Assembly: GCA_027306655.1 (NCBI GenBank)
Contig: DAHUZL010000228.1
Location: 1 to 44,264 of the forward strand
DNA: 44,264 nt
From: Candidatus Dormiibacterota bacterium
GTDB lineage: Bacteria > Chloroflexota > Dormibacteria > Aeolococcales > Bog-877
Direction: 5' to 3'
In this document: piece after piece, positions 26,371-34,148 of the stretch
How the letters are laid out: each line of letters starts with the position of its first letter
Numbering within the stretch: position 1 is the stretch's first letter
The notes under the pieces: model-generated
What the model saw: only the letters and a program-made list of their open reading frames with translations
Database searches by the model: none
Told to the model about the DNA's origin: nothing
Position numbers and translations under genes: made by a program

Positions 26371-26859
26371 TCAGCGACCGGCGGCCGCGCGGCGGCGACG
26401 GGCCACGATGCGGGCCGGCGCGGCCGGCGCGATGCCAAGGAGATTCAGCACCGGGCTGAGCGGATCGCCGGGGCCGGTGGCCGCCGCCGGGACCGTCACC
26501 CAGCCCGCGGGGGGACCCAGGCCGGCGGCGGCGGCCCCGGCCTGAACGGTGCCGGCCGACCGGACCTGGGCCAGCGTGCTCTGGAGCAGCTGGGCACGGG
26601 CCTGGAGCGCGCCGCCCTGGGTCTGCAGCGCCGCGATCTGCTCGCCCACGGCGGCGGAGGTCGCCGACTCGGCGACCAGCAGGGTCCCCACCACCCCGAG
26701 GACGGCGACCGCGGGAAGCAGGGCCAGCGCCGCGCGCCCGGTGGACCGCCGGCGGCGGCGCCCGCGGGGGCCCGGCCGGGTGGGACGCGGGCCCGCCTCG
26801 GTGCCGTCAAGGGCCGGGAGGTCCGGTCGGCGGGGTGGGGCGGGGGGCTGAGTGCGCAC
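26371..26859 (-). CDS. ftsL: FtsL-like divisome protein
   Basis: A 162-residue bitopic protein located between rsmH and ftsI, where ftsL is expected. Basic/Pro-rich cytoplasmic N-terminus (about 1-40), one membrane helix (ALALLPAVAVLGVVGTLLVAESA), then a short coiled coil with heptads (IAALQTQGGALQARAQLLQSTLAQV, about 72-98). The remaining C-terminal 60 residues are Ala/Pro-rich. The sequence is weakly conserved in the family, so the call depends on architecture and position. GTG start, no clear ribosome site. A 101-bp stretch separates it from rsmH, holding nothing obvious. Confidence 0.8.
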   Translation of the reverse strand: MRTQPPAPPRRPDLPALDGTEAGPRPTRPGPRGRRRRRSTGRAALALLPAVAVLGVVGTLLVAESATSAAVGEQIAALQTQGGALQARAQLLQSTLAQVRSAGTVQAGAAAAGLGPPAGWVTVPAAATGPGDPLSPVLNLLGIAPAAPARIVARRRRAAAGR

Positions 26860-26960
26860 TGGGGTGGGGGGCGGTGGGAAGGGCGGGTGCGGACAGCGGA
26901 CGATGAGGAGCGGGGGCGCGCCCGCCCGGCCGATCGGCCGGAACGCCCCCCCCGCGACGG

Positions 26961-28022
26961 TCAGCCGGCGGGCGGGGTCCCGAGGGGCAGGCGGACCGCG
27001 GCGCGGAGGCGGGCCGACCGAGACCGGGGGTTGCGGAGACGCTCCGCCGCGCCGGTCATCACGGCACGGCGGTTGAGCAGGGAGAGAGTGGCCCGGTGGG
27101 CGCAGGTGCAGACCGGTTGCAGGGGCGGACAGGTGCAGACGGTGCTGAGACGTGAGAGAAGACGTTTGACGCGGATGTCCTCGAGCGAGTGGAAGGAGAC
27201 GACCCCCACACGCCCACCGGGCCTGAGAAGACGGATGACGGCGGCGAGACCCCGCTCCAGCTCGCCGAGCTCATCGTTGACGGCGATGCGCAGGGCGAGG
27301 AAGGTGCGGGTGGCGGGATGGACGTGGCGCGGCCACCGGCGGCGCGGCACCGCCGCCTCGCAGAGGGTGGCCAGCTCGACGGTGCGCGCGATCGGGCCAC
27401 GGGCACGCCGGCGCACGATCGCGTGGGCGATCGCGGCGGCGAACGGCTCCTCGCCGTTGTCGCGGAGCAGCCGGCGCAGCTCGTCGGGGGCGAGCTCGTT
27501 GACCAGCTCGTGGGCGGTGAGGCCGCCCTGGCTCGGGTCGAGGCGCATGTCGAGGGGGCCGTCGCGGCGGAGGCTGAAACCGCGCTCAGGGTCGTCGAGC
27601 TGGAGCGACGAGACCCCGAGGTCGAGGACCGCGACGTCGACCTGGAGCCGGTGGCGGGCCGCGATCTCCTCGGCGTCGGCGAACGAGCCGGGCTCCAGGA
27701 GCAGCGCCGCCCCCTCGCCGGCGAACCGCTCGCGGGCGGTGGAGATGGCGACCGGATCCCGATCTAGGGCCAGGACCCGGCCGCCTGGGAGGACATGGTC
27801 GAGGAGCGCGCGGGTGACCCCGCCCGCTCCGAGGGTGCCGTCGAGGGCCGTCTCCCCCGGGCGCGGCCGCAGCAGGGTGAGCAGCTCGTCGAGGAGCACC
27901 GGGGTGTGGCCGTCGGCCACCGGCGCAACGCTCAGGGCCCGGATCGCGGGCGTCCGGCCCACGGGCCGGCGTCGAGTGCGGGGCATCCCGCCCATGGTGG
28001 CGGCCGCAGCCCACAGGGTCAT
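26961..28022 (-). CDS. rsmH: RsmH, 16S rRNA m4C1402 methyltransferase
   Basis: SAM-dependent N4-methylation of C1402 in 16S rRNA. From the ATG at 28022, which overlaps mraZ as ATGA, it is 353 residues. HTPVLLDELLTLL opens the conserved part; the SAM site is ALDGTLGAGGVTRALL; then ALDRDPVAI, VAVLDLGVSSLQLDDPERGFSLRRDGPLDMRLD, FLALRIAVNDELGELE and VVSFHSLEDIRVKR. The 25-residue N-terminal extension before GHTPVLL could mean a later ATG (MGGMPRTRR) is used. Second gene of the dcw cluster, as in most bacteria. Confidence 0.96.
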   Translation of the reverse strand: MTLWAAAATMGGMPRTRRRPVGRTPAIRALSVAPVADGHTPVLLDELLTLLRPRPGETALDGTLGAGGVTRALLDHVLPGGRVLALDRDPVAISTARERFAGEGAALLLEPGSFADAEEIAARHRLQVDVAVLDLGVSSLQLDDPERGFSLRRDGPLDMRLDPSQGGLTAHELVNELAPDELRRLLRDNGEEPFAAAIAHAIVRRRARGPIARTVELATLCEAAVPRRRWPRHVHPATRTFLALRIAVNDELGELERGLAAVIRLLRPGGRVGVVSFHSLEDIRVKRLLSRLSTVCTCPPLQPVCTCAHRATLSLLNRRAVMTGAAERLRNPRSRSARLRAAVRLPLGTPPAG

Positions 28023-28477
28023 GCCGGCGCCTCCGCGCCCGCCACCCCGTGGACCGCCCGCGCGCGGGCGGCGAGGTCCCCCAGCTGGCCCGGGTCCAGC
28101 CCCGCCTGGAGCGCGTCCCAGGTGTCCTCGGCGAAGATCTCGATCACGTTGTTCATCCCCGCCAGCACCGCCGTCCCCTGGATGTTCGCCCACTTGAGAT
28201 CGTCACCCAGGAGCCGGAAGCGGCCCTGGGCATCGAGCTCCAGGGGCTTGGAGTTGGGGAACACCGCCCGCATGAAGTCGCGATGGGCGCCGGGAGCGTC
28301 GGCCGCGTAGCGGATCCCCCCGGCCAGGCGGGTCCACTCCTCGGTCGGGTAGATCACGAAGCAGCGGTCCGCGCCGCGCGCGATCATCGCGCCACCATCG
28401 AGGCGGTAGCGGAAGCGGGCGGGGATGGCCAGCCGGCCCTTGTCGTCGAGGCTGTGCCGGACGGTGCCGAAGAACAT
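28019..28477 (-). CDS. mraZ: Transcriptional regulator MraZ
   Basis: AbrB-fold DNA-binding protein that represses its own dcw operon in studied species. 152 residues with the family's two SpoVT/AbrB-like repeats: FFGTVRHSLDDKGRLAIPARFRYRL near the N-terminus, and LELDAQGRFRLLGDDLKWANIQGTAVLAGMNNVIEIF in the second half (the DxxGR motif is present in both). First gene of the dcw cluster and overlapping rsmH. A matching two-repeat site lies upstream, consistent with autoregulation. Confidence 0.96.
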   Translation of the reverse strand: MFFGTVRHSLDDKGRLAIPARFRYRLDGGAMIARGADRCFVIYPTEEWTRLAGGIRYAADAPGAHRDFMRAVFPNSKPLELDAQGRFRLLGDDLKWANIQGTAVLAGMNNVIEIFAEDTWDALQAGLDPGQLGDLAARARAVHGVAGAEAPA

Positions 28478-28531
28478 CCCTCAGCGCCCCTCCGGCCCCG
28501 GAGCATTCCATCGATGCTCATCGAACAACGA

Positions 28532-28549
28532 CCCCACCTTTCACCACTC
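28532..28549 (-). promoter_or_regulatory. Probable MraZ-binding box
   Basis: On the minus strand two GTGG cores (28544-28547 and 28534-28537) are exactly 10 bp apart: GAGTGGTGAAAGGTGGGG. MraZ binds direct repeats of this kind, one helical turn apart, upstream of mraZ. The site lies just downstream of the predicted transcription start, a position suited to repression. Many species have three repeats; I see two. Confidence 0.65.
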
Positions 28550-28566
28550 GTCTGCCAGCCGTCGGC

Positions 28567-28595
28567 AGTGTATCGGGTAGGATGAGTTCCCGCAA
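28567..28595 (-). promoter_or_regulatory. Putative dcw operon promoter (Pmra)
   Basis: Minus strand TTGCGG (28590-28595), 17-bp spacer, TACACT (28567-28572). Start would be near 28560, about 80 nt before mraZ. The -10 hexamer is the same as at the putative ftsA promoter. Confidence 0.65.
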
Positions 28596-28596
28596 C

Positions 28597-28773
28597 CGGA
28601 ACATCAGTTTGGTCGCCGACCCGGGCTCGGGCGCGTCCCGGGCTGACGCCCCACCCCACCGTCCGGCGCGCGCTTGGCCTATGCAATTGCGGCGGCCACC
28701 CCCGCCGGGGCCGCCAGCGAGCGCGCCGAACGGGAGTGGGGATTCGTGGGGTCTTCGGGAGCGGAGGGGGTGG
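28597..28773. other. Intergenic DNA between rnpB terminator and mraZ promoter
   Basis: About 180 bp with no convincing ORF or RNA. It holds GC-rich repeats and a lone AT-rich patch (tgcaattgc near 28683). I see nothing to name. Confidence 0.4.
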
Positions 28774-28796
28774 CGCAGGGGGCGCGGCCCCCTGCG
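28774..28796. terminator. GC-rich hairpin after rnpB
   Basis: Perfect 10-bp stem (cgcagggggc / gccccctgcg) with a 3-nt loop, starting about 13 bp past the RNase P RNA 3' end on its strand. No U-tract follows, but its position fits an rnpB terminator that insulates the dcw promoter. Confidence 0.65.
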
Positions 28797-28808
28797 GGGA
28801 GCGGGTGG

Positions 28809-29223
28809 GGCGGGCGATAAGCCGAGTTCTGTCCCCCGCGGGCCTCACGCCCGGCGCGCGGCGCCGGGCGGGCTCCCCCCGAGGGGTGACGACCATCCAT
28901 CTGGGACGACGGTTGCCCGCCGCCTCGTGCGACCCACCCGGGTGCAGCCGGACGAGCAGCCCGGGGATCGCGAACGATCCGCACCCTGCCGGGTCTTGCT
29001 CCGGACGGGGTTTACCTGGCCGGCCGGTCTCCCGGCCGCCGGTGGGCTCTTACCCCACCATTTCACCGTTGCCGGCGGCGGCCCCGGGCCGCCCCCGGCT
29101 GTGTCATTTCTGTGGCACTCTCCCTGGGGTTTCCCCCGCCGGGTGTTGCCCGGCGTCCTGCTCTGCGGAGCTCGGACTTTCCTCGACCGCAGTCGCTGCG
29201 GCCGCGGTCATCTGCCCGCCGCC
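28809..29223 (-). ncRNA. rnpB: RNase P RNA
   Basis: Catalytic RNA that matures tRNA (and tmRNA) 5' ends. The minus strand carries the bacterial hallmark GAGGAAAGTCCGAGCTCC near the 5' end (about 29165-29185), GGTGAAATGGTGGGGTAAGA in the middle (the P15/CCA-binding loop region follows with GAGCCCACCGG), and AGAACTCGGCTTATCGCCC at the 3' end. P1 is closed by GGCGGGC pairing with GCCCGCC. About 415 nt, a bacterial A-type length. Termini are set by P1 and the upstream -10, so allow a few bases of error. Confidence 0.95.
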
Positions 29224-29229
29224 CGGGCC

Positions 29230-29235
29230 ATCGTA
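29230..29235 (-). promoter_or_regulatory. -10 element of rnpB
   Basis: Minus strand TACGAT ends 6-7 nt before the predicted RNase P RNA 5' end, the right spacing for transcription to start at the mature end. No good -35 is visible in the GC-rich upstream DNA. Confidence 0.5.
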
Positions 29236-29290
29236 GCGCGCGCCGACAGCGGGCGCGGGCGGCACAGCCCCGGGGAGCAGCCCGGGCCGG

Positions 29291-30220
29291 CTACCCGGCG
29301 CCGGTCAGGGTCACCCGGGGATCGAGCCAGGCGTAAACGATGTCGATGAGGATCGTCATCACCACGATCACCACCCCGATCACCAGGACGACGCCTTCCA
29401 GCATCGGCAGATCGTTCGCGAGGATGGCATTCCAGGCCAGCGTGCCGAGCCCGGGGATGCCGAAGACCTGCTCGGTGACCAGCACGCCGCCCATCAACGT
29501 GGCCAGGTCCAGCCCGGCCATCGTCACCACCGGCCGGAGGGCGTTGCGCAGCGCGTGCCGGAGCAGGACGCGGACGTTGCCAGCGCCCTTGGCGCGGGCC
29601 GTCCGCACGTACTCCTGGGAGAGCTCCTCGAGCAGGCTTGCCCTGCCCATCCGGGTGTAGAAGCCGGCGCCGGTGAAGGCGATGCAGAAGGCGGGCAGCA
29701 CGACCCAGTTCGCGCTGCCGACCCCGCCCAGCGGGAAGATCGGCAGGGTGAACGCGAACACGTAGAGGACCAGCAACCCGAGCCAGAAGGTGGGCAGGGT
29801 GAGCCCGAGCATGGCGATGACGCTCGCCGATCCATCCCACCGCGTGCCCCGCCGCGCGGCCGCGAGCAGGGCAAGGCCGAGGCCGATGATCAACTCGCCG
29901 AACACGCCCAGGAGCACCAGCTCGACCGTGTAGGGGAGGCGCTGGCCCAGCGCCTGGGTCACCGGCTGGTTGGTGGCGTAGGACTGTCCGAGGTCGGCGT
30001 GGGCGAGCCGGAACAGGTAGCGACCGTACTGCACCCAGAGGGGGTGGTTCAGCCCCAGCTGCCGGTAGATGCTCTCGACCACGAACTTGGGAGCGTTCCT
30101 GCCGGCGATGATCCGGGCCGGGTTGATCGGCAGCGCGTAGCCGATCAGGAAGACCAGCGTGACGATCCCCCATAGGACCCCGATCCCCTCCGCCGTGCGC
30201 CGGACCACAAACCTCAGCAC
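29291..30220 (-). CDS. Dipeptide/oligopeptide ABC transporter permease, DppB type
   Basis: Inner-membrane subunit of a peptide-type importer. From the GTG at 30220 (MLRFVVRRTAEGIGVLWGIVTLVFLI) it is 309 residues with six membrane helices. Family blocks: FVVESIYRQLGLNHPLWVQYGRYLFRLAHADLGQSY, and the EAA loop EYVRTARAKGAGNVRVLLRHALRNALRPVVT contacting the ATPase. Begins 29 bp after the DppC-type gene. The ATPase genes dppD/dppF are not in this window; rnpB comes next, so a shared or distant ATPase is needed. Substrate may be peptides, nickel, or others in this family. Confidence 0.93.
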   Translation of the reverse strand: MLRFVVRRTAEGIGVLWGIVTLVFLIGYALPINPARIIAGRNAPKFVVESIYRQLGLNHPLWVQYGRYLFRLAHADLGQSYATNQPVTQALGQRLPYTVELVLLGVFGELIIGLGLALLAAARRGTRWDGSASVIAMLGLTLPTFWLGLLVLYVFAFTLPIFPLGGVGSANWVVLPAFCIAFTGAGFYTRMGRASLLEELSQEYVRTARAKGAGNVRVLLRHALRNALRPVVTMAGLDLATLMGGVLVTEQVFGIPGLGTLAWNAILANDLPMLEGVVLVIGVVIVVMTILIDIVYAWLDPRVTLTGAG

Positions 30221-30249
30221 GCGATCATCTCGCCGGCGGGACGGCGCGG

Positions 30250-31155
30250 CTATCCACGCACGGACAGCGCATCGCGGAGACCGTCGCCAAGCAGGTTGAA
30301 GCCCAGCACCGTCAATCCCAGGACCACCCCCGGCACGATTGCCAGGCGCGGGACGCTGGTGAGGTACTGGCTGCCGTCCGCGATCAGGTTGCCCAGCGAG
30401 GGGGTGGGCGGCTGCAGTCCGATCCCAACGAACGACATCGACGCCACGAACATGGTGGTGGTGGAGAATTGCAGGGTCATGTAGACGAACACCAGCGACC
30501 ACACCTGGCGGAGCACGTGGCGGATCATGATCCGCCAGTGGCCGGCGCCGGCGACCACCGCCGCCTCCACGAACTCGCGCACCCGCACCGACAGCACCTC
30601 GCCACGCACGATCCGAGCCAGGTAGAACCAGTTCACGCCCCCGATGATGATGATCAGGCTCAGCTGCGACGGGGGTGTCACCAGCGCCAGGAAACCGGCG
30701 AGCAGGATCGCCGGAACCGCCAGCAGGACCTCGGTGAGCCGCATCAGCACGACGTCGAGCCATCCCCCGAAGTAGCCGGCCAGACTGCCGAACACCACCC
30801 CCACCACGGCGGCGATGAGGTTGGCCGCGACCGCCACCGCGAGCGTGTCGCGGAGGCCGAAGATCAGGCGGCTGAGGAGGTCCCGTCCGAGCGCGTCGGT
30901 GCCGAGCAGGAACTGCCGGCTGGGCCCGACCGGTGACCCGTCGCTGGTCAATCCGTTGGCGAACTGAAAGTACGGCGAGTGCGGAGCGATGAGCGGCGCG
31001 AGGACGGCGATCGCCACCATCGTCGCGGTGATCACGAGCCCGGCCAGGCCGGCGGGGCGGCCGGTGAGCCGGCCCCACGCCTCGGCCCCCCGGGCCGGTG
31101 AGCGCTGCTGGCGCCACTCCGACTCGGGCGCACCGGCCTGAGGGGCCGCGATCAC
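30250..31155 (-). CDS. Dipeptide/oligopeptide ABC transporter permease, DppC type
   Basis: Second permease of the importer, 301 residues, GTG start. N-terminal OppC-type helix (AGLAGLVITATMVAIAVLAPLIAP), then HSPYFQF, FLLGTDALGRDLLSRLIFGLRDTLAVA, the EAA loop EFVEAAVVAGAGHWRIMIRHVLRQV, and the C-terminal SFVGIGLQPPTPSLGNLIADG. All are typical of DppC/OppC. Lies between the binding-protein gene (76 bp upstream) and the DppB-type gene. Confidence 0.94.
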   Translation of the reverse strand: MIAAPQAGAPESEWRQQRSPARGAEAWGRLTGRPAGLAGLVITATMVAIAVLAPLIAPHSPYFQFANGLTSDGSPVGPSRQFLLGTDALGRDLLSRLIFGLRDTLAVAVAANLIAAVVGVVFGSLAGYFGGWLDVVLMRLTEVLLAVPAILLAGFLALVTPPSQLSLIIIIGGVNWFYLARIVRGEVLSVRVREFVEAAVVAGAGHWRIMIRHVLRQVWSLVFVYMTLQFSTTTMFVASMSFVGIGLQPPTPSLGNLIADGSQYLTSVPRLAIVPGVVLGLTVLGFNLLGDGLRDALSVRG

Positions 31156-31231
31156 CCGCGCGCCATCCTCGACCGGACGGCGATCAGGGCGGTACCGCTG
31201 GCGGAGTCACGCCCATCGACCCCGGCCGGCG

Positions 31232-32836
31232 CTACCCGCTCCAGTTGGCGAAGACCATCGGCCAGAGCGGGTTGGCGCCGAACCCCCGGATCGTGGGGCT
31301 GACCAGGTACCACAGCTCCTGATAGTAGAGCGGGATCCATGGGTAGTCGGCGAGGATCTGCGCCTGCAGCCGGTGGTAGACCGGGATCGCTGCCGCCAGG
31401 GAGAGCGCCAGAGACTGATTGAGGACCCGGTCGACCGCGTGGTTGCAGTAGAACTGCCAGTTGTTGCCGGCGGCGATCTCGCTGCAGGCGAACTGGCTGG
31501 CGATCAGGTCGTAGGGATCGGGATAGTCGATCCCGTAGATCCCCATCGTCAGCTGCGACCGGCCGAGAGCCGACAGGAACGCCCCCGGGGCCATCACCCG
31601 CAGCTGCACCCGGAAGCCAACCTGCTCGAGATCCTGCTGGACCACCTGGGCCACGTTGGCGCCGGCGGTGAAGCCCCCGGTGGCGACGGCAAAGGTCAGC
31701 GTCGGGAGCCCCCGGCCACCGGGGTGGCCGGCCTGCTTGAGGAGCTGGCGGGACCGGCCCGGGTGGTACCCGAGCGGCTTCACGCCGGGATCGAAGCCGG
31801 GCATCCCCGGGGCCAGGATCTGGGTGAGCGGCGTCCCCATCCCGGAGATCGACCGCAGCACCTGCGCGTCGTTGACCGCGTACGCGGCCGCCTCCCGGAC
31901 CAGCAGGTTGTTGAACGGCGCCTTGGACATGTTAAGGGCAACGTAGTTGTCCTCGATCGAGATGAAATGATGCAGGTAGGAGGCGAAGCGCGGGCTGTGG
32001 CGCACACCGATGTAGACCGAGGTCGGGATGTTGTCGATCATGACCCCGGTCTGGCCGCTCTCCACCCGCAGCGCCTCGGTCTCGAGGGCGAGCCCGATCG
32101 TGATGATGATCCGCTTGGTGGCGATCTGCTGGGCGTCGAAGTAGCTCGGGTTCTTGAGCAGGGTGATCTCGCGGCCGGGGATGTAGCTCTGCACGGTGTA
32201 GGGACCATCGCCGACCGGGCTGAGACCGAAGTCCGACGAGTGGTGCGCGATCACCTTGGGCGGGACCGCGCTGGCGTTGGGGATCGCCATGATGTCGGCA
32301 AAGGTTCGGTCCGCGCGCACCAGGGTGAATCGCAGCCGGTCGACCCCCAACACCTGGATCCCGCTCACCCCCCGGGCCCTGTTCGCCGAGTACGCCGTGG
32401 CGCCGGCGATGATCTGGTAGAAGGCCAGCAGCGGGGACTTGATGGCAGGGTTGAGGATCCGCTCGATCCCATCCGCATAGGCCTGGGCCGTCACCGGCTC
32501 GCCGTCGCTGAACCTCAGGCCCGGACGCAGCTGGAACGTGTACACGCGGCCGCCCCCGGTCACGGTGGGCAGCGCCACCGCACCCCACGGGACGATCTGT
32601 CGCGAGTTGTTGAAGGTGAGCAGGCTGACGAAGGTGGCGTGGATGAAGGACCAGGAGATCGGGTCGAAGCCGCGGGCAGGGTCCAGCGACACCGGATCGC
32701 TGCTGATCACCGCGGTGATGGTCGAGGTCGATCGTGACGTCACCGACGCCGGGGTGGTCATGGGGCTCGCCAGGCCCAGGGCGGCGATGGTCCCGAGGGC
32801 GACCATCCCGGCCAGGAAGCGACGGAGCACGCGCAT
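31232..32836 (-). CDS. Peptide-type ABC transporter substrate-binding protein
   Basis: Family 5 extracellular solute-binding protein, 534 residues from the ATG at 32836 (GGAGG 9 nt upstream). A signal peptide is clear (MRVLRRFLAGMVALGTIAALGLASP). The mature part shows the family pattern: DPVSLDPARGFDPISWSFIHATFVSLLTFN, YTFQLRPGLRFSDGEPVTAQAYADGIERIL, PVGDGPYTVQSYIPGREITLLKNPSYF, and the C-terminal GIYGIDYPDPYDLIASQF plus IPLYYQELWYLVSPTIRGF. There is no lipobox cysteine after the signal, which is unusual if the cell has a single membrane. First gene of the operon, with a near-consensus promoter. Confidence 0.93.
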   Translation of the reverse strand: MRVLRRFLAGMVALGTIAALGLASPMTTPASVTSRSTSTITAVISSDPVSLDPARGFDPISWSFIHATFVSLLTFNNSRQIVPWGAVALPTVTGGGRVYTFQLRPGLRFSDGEPVTAQAYADGIERILNPAIKSPLLAFYQIIAGATAYSANRARGVSGIQVLGVDRLRFTLVRADRTFADIMAIPNASAVPPKVIAHHSSDFGLSPVGDGPYTVQSYIPGREITLLKNPSYFDAQQIATKRIIITIGLALETEALRVESGQTGVMIDNIPTSVYIGVRHSPRFASYLHHFISIEDNYVALNMSKAPFNNLLVREAAAYAVNDAQVLRSISGMGTPLTQILAPGMPGFDPGVKPLGYHPGRSRQLLKQAGHPGGRGLPTLTFAVATGGFTAGANVAQVVQQDLEQVGFRVQLRVMAPGAFLSALGRSQLTMGIYGIDYPDPYDLIASQFACSEIAAGNNWQFYCNHAVDRVLNQSLALSLAAAIPVYHRLQAQILADYPWIPLYYQELWYLVSPTIRGFGANPLWPMVFANWSG

Positions 32837-32896
32837 CAGTGTGGACCTCCCGCGCCGGACCCGCCGCGCCGGTCGCGCGTCGCCGGGTTTGACTCG

Positions 32897-32909
32897 TATA
32901 CTGTGTATA
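32897..32909. promoter_or_regulatory. Palindrome over the transporter promoter
   Basis: TATAC-TGT-GTATA, a 13-bp inverted repeat in an otherwise GC-rich region, covers the -10 hexamer and the start site of the ABC transporter promoter. It could be an operator, or simply reflect the AT-rich -10. No regulator gene is adjacent. Confidence 0.4.
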
Positions 32910-32932
32910 TCACCCTCGACGGCGGCCGTCAA
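32904..32932 (-). promoter_or_regulatory. Near-consensus promoter of the ABC transporter operon
   Basis: Minus strand TTGACG (32927-32932), 17-bp spacer, TATACA (32904-32909). Start near 32897, giving a leader of about 60 nt before the binding-protein ATG. One of the best matches to the sigma-70 consensus in the window. Confidence 0.75.
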
Positions 32933-32950
32933 GCTGACGTCCGGCGGGGG

Positions 32951-32975
32951 CCGGCCGGCCCGCGGGGCCGGCCGG
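32951..32975. terminator. Hairpin downstream of rnhA
   Basis: Perfect 10-bp stem (ccggccggcc / ggccggccgg) with a 5-nt loop, about 30 bp after the rnhA stop. No U-run. It probably ends the trpD-rnhA transcript ahead of the transporter promoter. Confidence 0.55.
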
Positions 32976-33003
32976 AGGTCGTGCGCCGGCGACGGCTCTG
33001 CGC

Positions 33004-33459
33004 CTACCGGCTGTCACCGCATGCTGCCCGCGCCGCCGCCACGGCGAGAGCGTCGACGCGGTTGTTGCCGGCGCAGGTGCCGTGCCCGCGCACGTGCACG
33101 AGCTGGACCGTGCCGTCGAGCTCGGCCAGGCGGCGGTCGATGGGCGGGAAGAGGTCGAGGTTGGCGCGCCGCTTCCATCCCCGGGCCAGCCACCCAATCA
33201 CGTTGAGGGCGTCCACATGGAGGCGCAACCCGACCCCGGGTGCCCGCCGGGCGGCGAAGGCGCGCAGCGCTTCCGCCACCGCGGTCAGCTCCATCCGGTT
33301 GTTGGTGGTGAGGACCGCCCCGCCGCTCTCCTCGTCCACGCGGTCGGGCCATTCGATCCGGTAGGCCCACCCGCCCGGCCCGGGATTCCCGCTGCAGGCG
33401 CCGTCCGCGTAGGCGTCGATCCAGCGGACGGCGGCGCTCGGCGGCGCTTCCCCCCTCAC
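33004..33459 (-). CDS. rnhA: Ribonuclease HI
   Basis: Cuts RNA in RNA-DNA hybrids. The DEDD metal site is visible: Asp in DAYADGACSGNPGPGGWAY, Glu in TTNNRMELTAVAEALRAF, Asp in LHVDALNVIGWLARGWKRR, and Asp in NNRVDALAV. The usual TDSxYV strand is HVDALNV here. VRGHGTCAGNNRVD carries the catalytic-loop His. Start set at the GTG at 33459, which overlaps the upstream stop as GTGA; a GTG at 33480 would add seven residues. 151 residues, close to the E. coli enzyme. Last gene of a four-gene operon. Confidence 0.94.
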   Translation of the reverse strand: MRGEAPPSAAVRWIDAYADGACSGNPGPGGWAYRIEWPDRVDEESGGAVLTTNNRMELTAVAEALRAFAARRAPGVGLRLHVDALNVIGWLARGWKRRANLDLFPPIDRRLAELDGTVQLVHVRGHGTCAGNNRVDALAVAAARAACGDSR

Positions 33460-34148
33460 AGGAGGAGGAGCCGCTCGCACGTCTCACAGACGGCGAGCTC
33501 GTCGCGGCGGGCCTGGTCGAGGACCCGCGCCGGGACGGGTAGACGGCACCCGCTGCAGGTGCCGTGGATGATCCGCGCCACCGCCGGGGAGCGGTGCTGG
33601 GCGGTGCGCGCGTAGGTGCGCAGGGCGGCCGGTGGGATCTGGGCGACCAGCCGATCGCGCCGGATCGCGGCAGCGGCCCGCTCGCGCTCCAGCTGAGGAC
33701 GCCGGCCGGCATCGGCGCGGCGCCGCTCCCCCACCCGCGCCAGGGTCGCGCGGGCGGCCTCGGCGGCGGCGGCGAGCTCGGCCTGGGCGGCCTCCTCCGC
33801 CTCCATCGCCGCCAGCACCCGCTCCTCGTGGGTTGCCCCCAGCTGGCGCAGCCCCTGGATCTCGTGCTGTCGGCGCTGAAGGTCGCCGGGGTGGCGGACG
33901 CTGCCGTCGTAGAGCGCCCGCTCCTGGTGCCGACGACGCTCGCCCAGCGCCTCCAGCTCCAGCTCCTCGGTGCGGCGGGCGGCGGTCCGCCGGGCCGCCT
34001 CCGCCTCCAGCTCGGCCCGGTGCGCCTCCAATCGCAGGGCCTCCGGATCGCCGCCGGCGCGGGCGTCGATCTGCCCCAGCTCGTCGGCGGCGGTGACCAG
34101 CTCGCGGTCAACCTCGGCGAGCTCAGCGAGCTGCTCGATCACCCGCAC
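33456..34148 (-). CDS. Coiled-coil zinc-ribbon protein (CT398/DR0291-like)
   Basis: 230 residues: a long antiparallel coiled-coil region (about 5-170, rich in Glu, Ala and Arg) and a C-terminal zinc ribbon CSGCRLPVP...CETCERLL with two CxxC pairs. This architecture matches the widespread C4-type zinc-ribbon family often encoded next to RNase H or the Nif3-like YqfO; function is not established, with nucleic-acid binding suspected. GTG start overlapping the trmK 3' end by 10 nt and coupled to rnhA downstream. Confidence 0.85.
   Translation of the reverse strand: MRVIEQLAELAEVDRELVTAADELGQIDARAGGDPEALRLEAHRAELEAEAARRTAARRTEELELEALGERRRHQERALYDGSVRHPGDLQRRQHEIQGLRQLGATHEERVLAAMEAEEAAQAELAAAAEAARATLARVGERRRADAGRRPQLERERAAAAIRRDRLVAQIPPAALRTYARTAQHRSPAVARIIHGTCSGCRLPVPARVLDQARRDELAVCETCERLLLL

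Noticed and set aside
28640-28665. Further MraZ-like GGTGGGG repeats upstream of Pmra
   Set aside because: Spacing is 5 bp rather than 10 and the site is upstream of the promoter; simple GC-rich sequence is a better explanation.
33460-33480. rnhA starting at the GTG at 33480
   Set aside because: The GTGA overlap at 33459 fits the junction style of the genome and the family length better.
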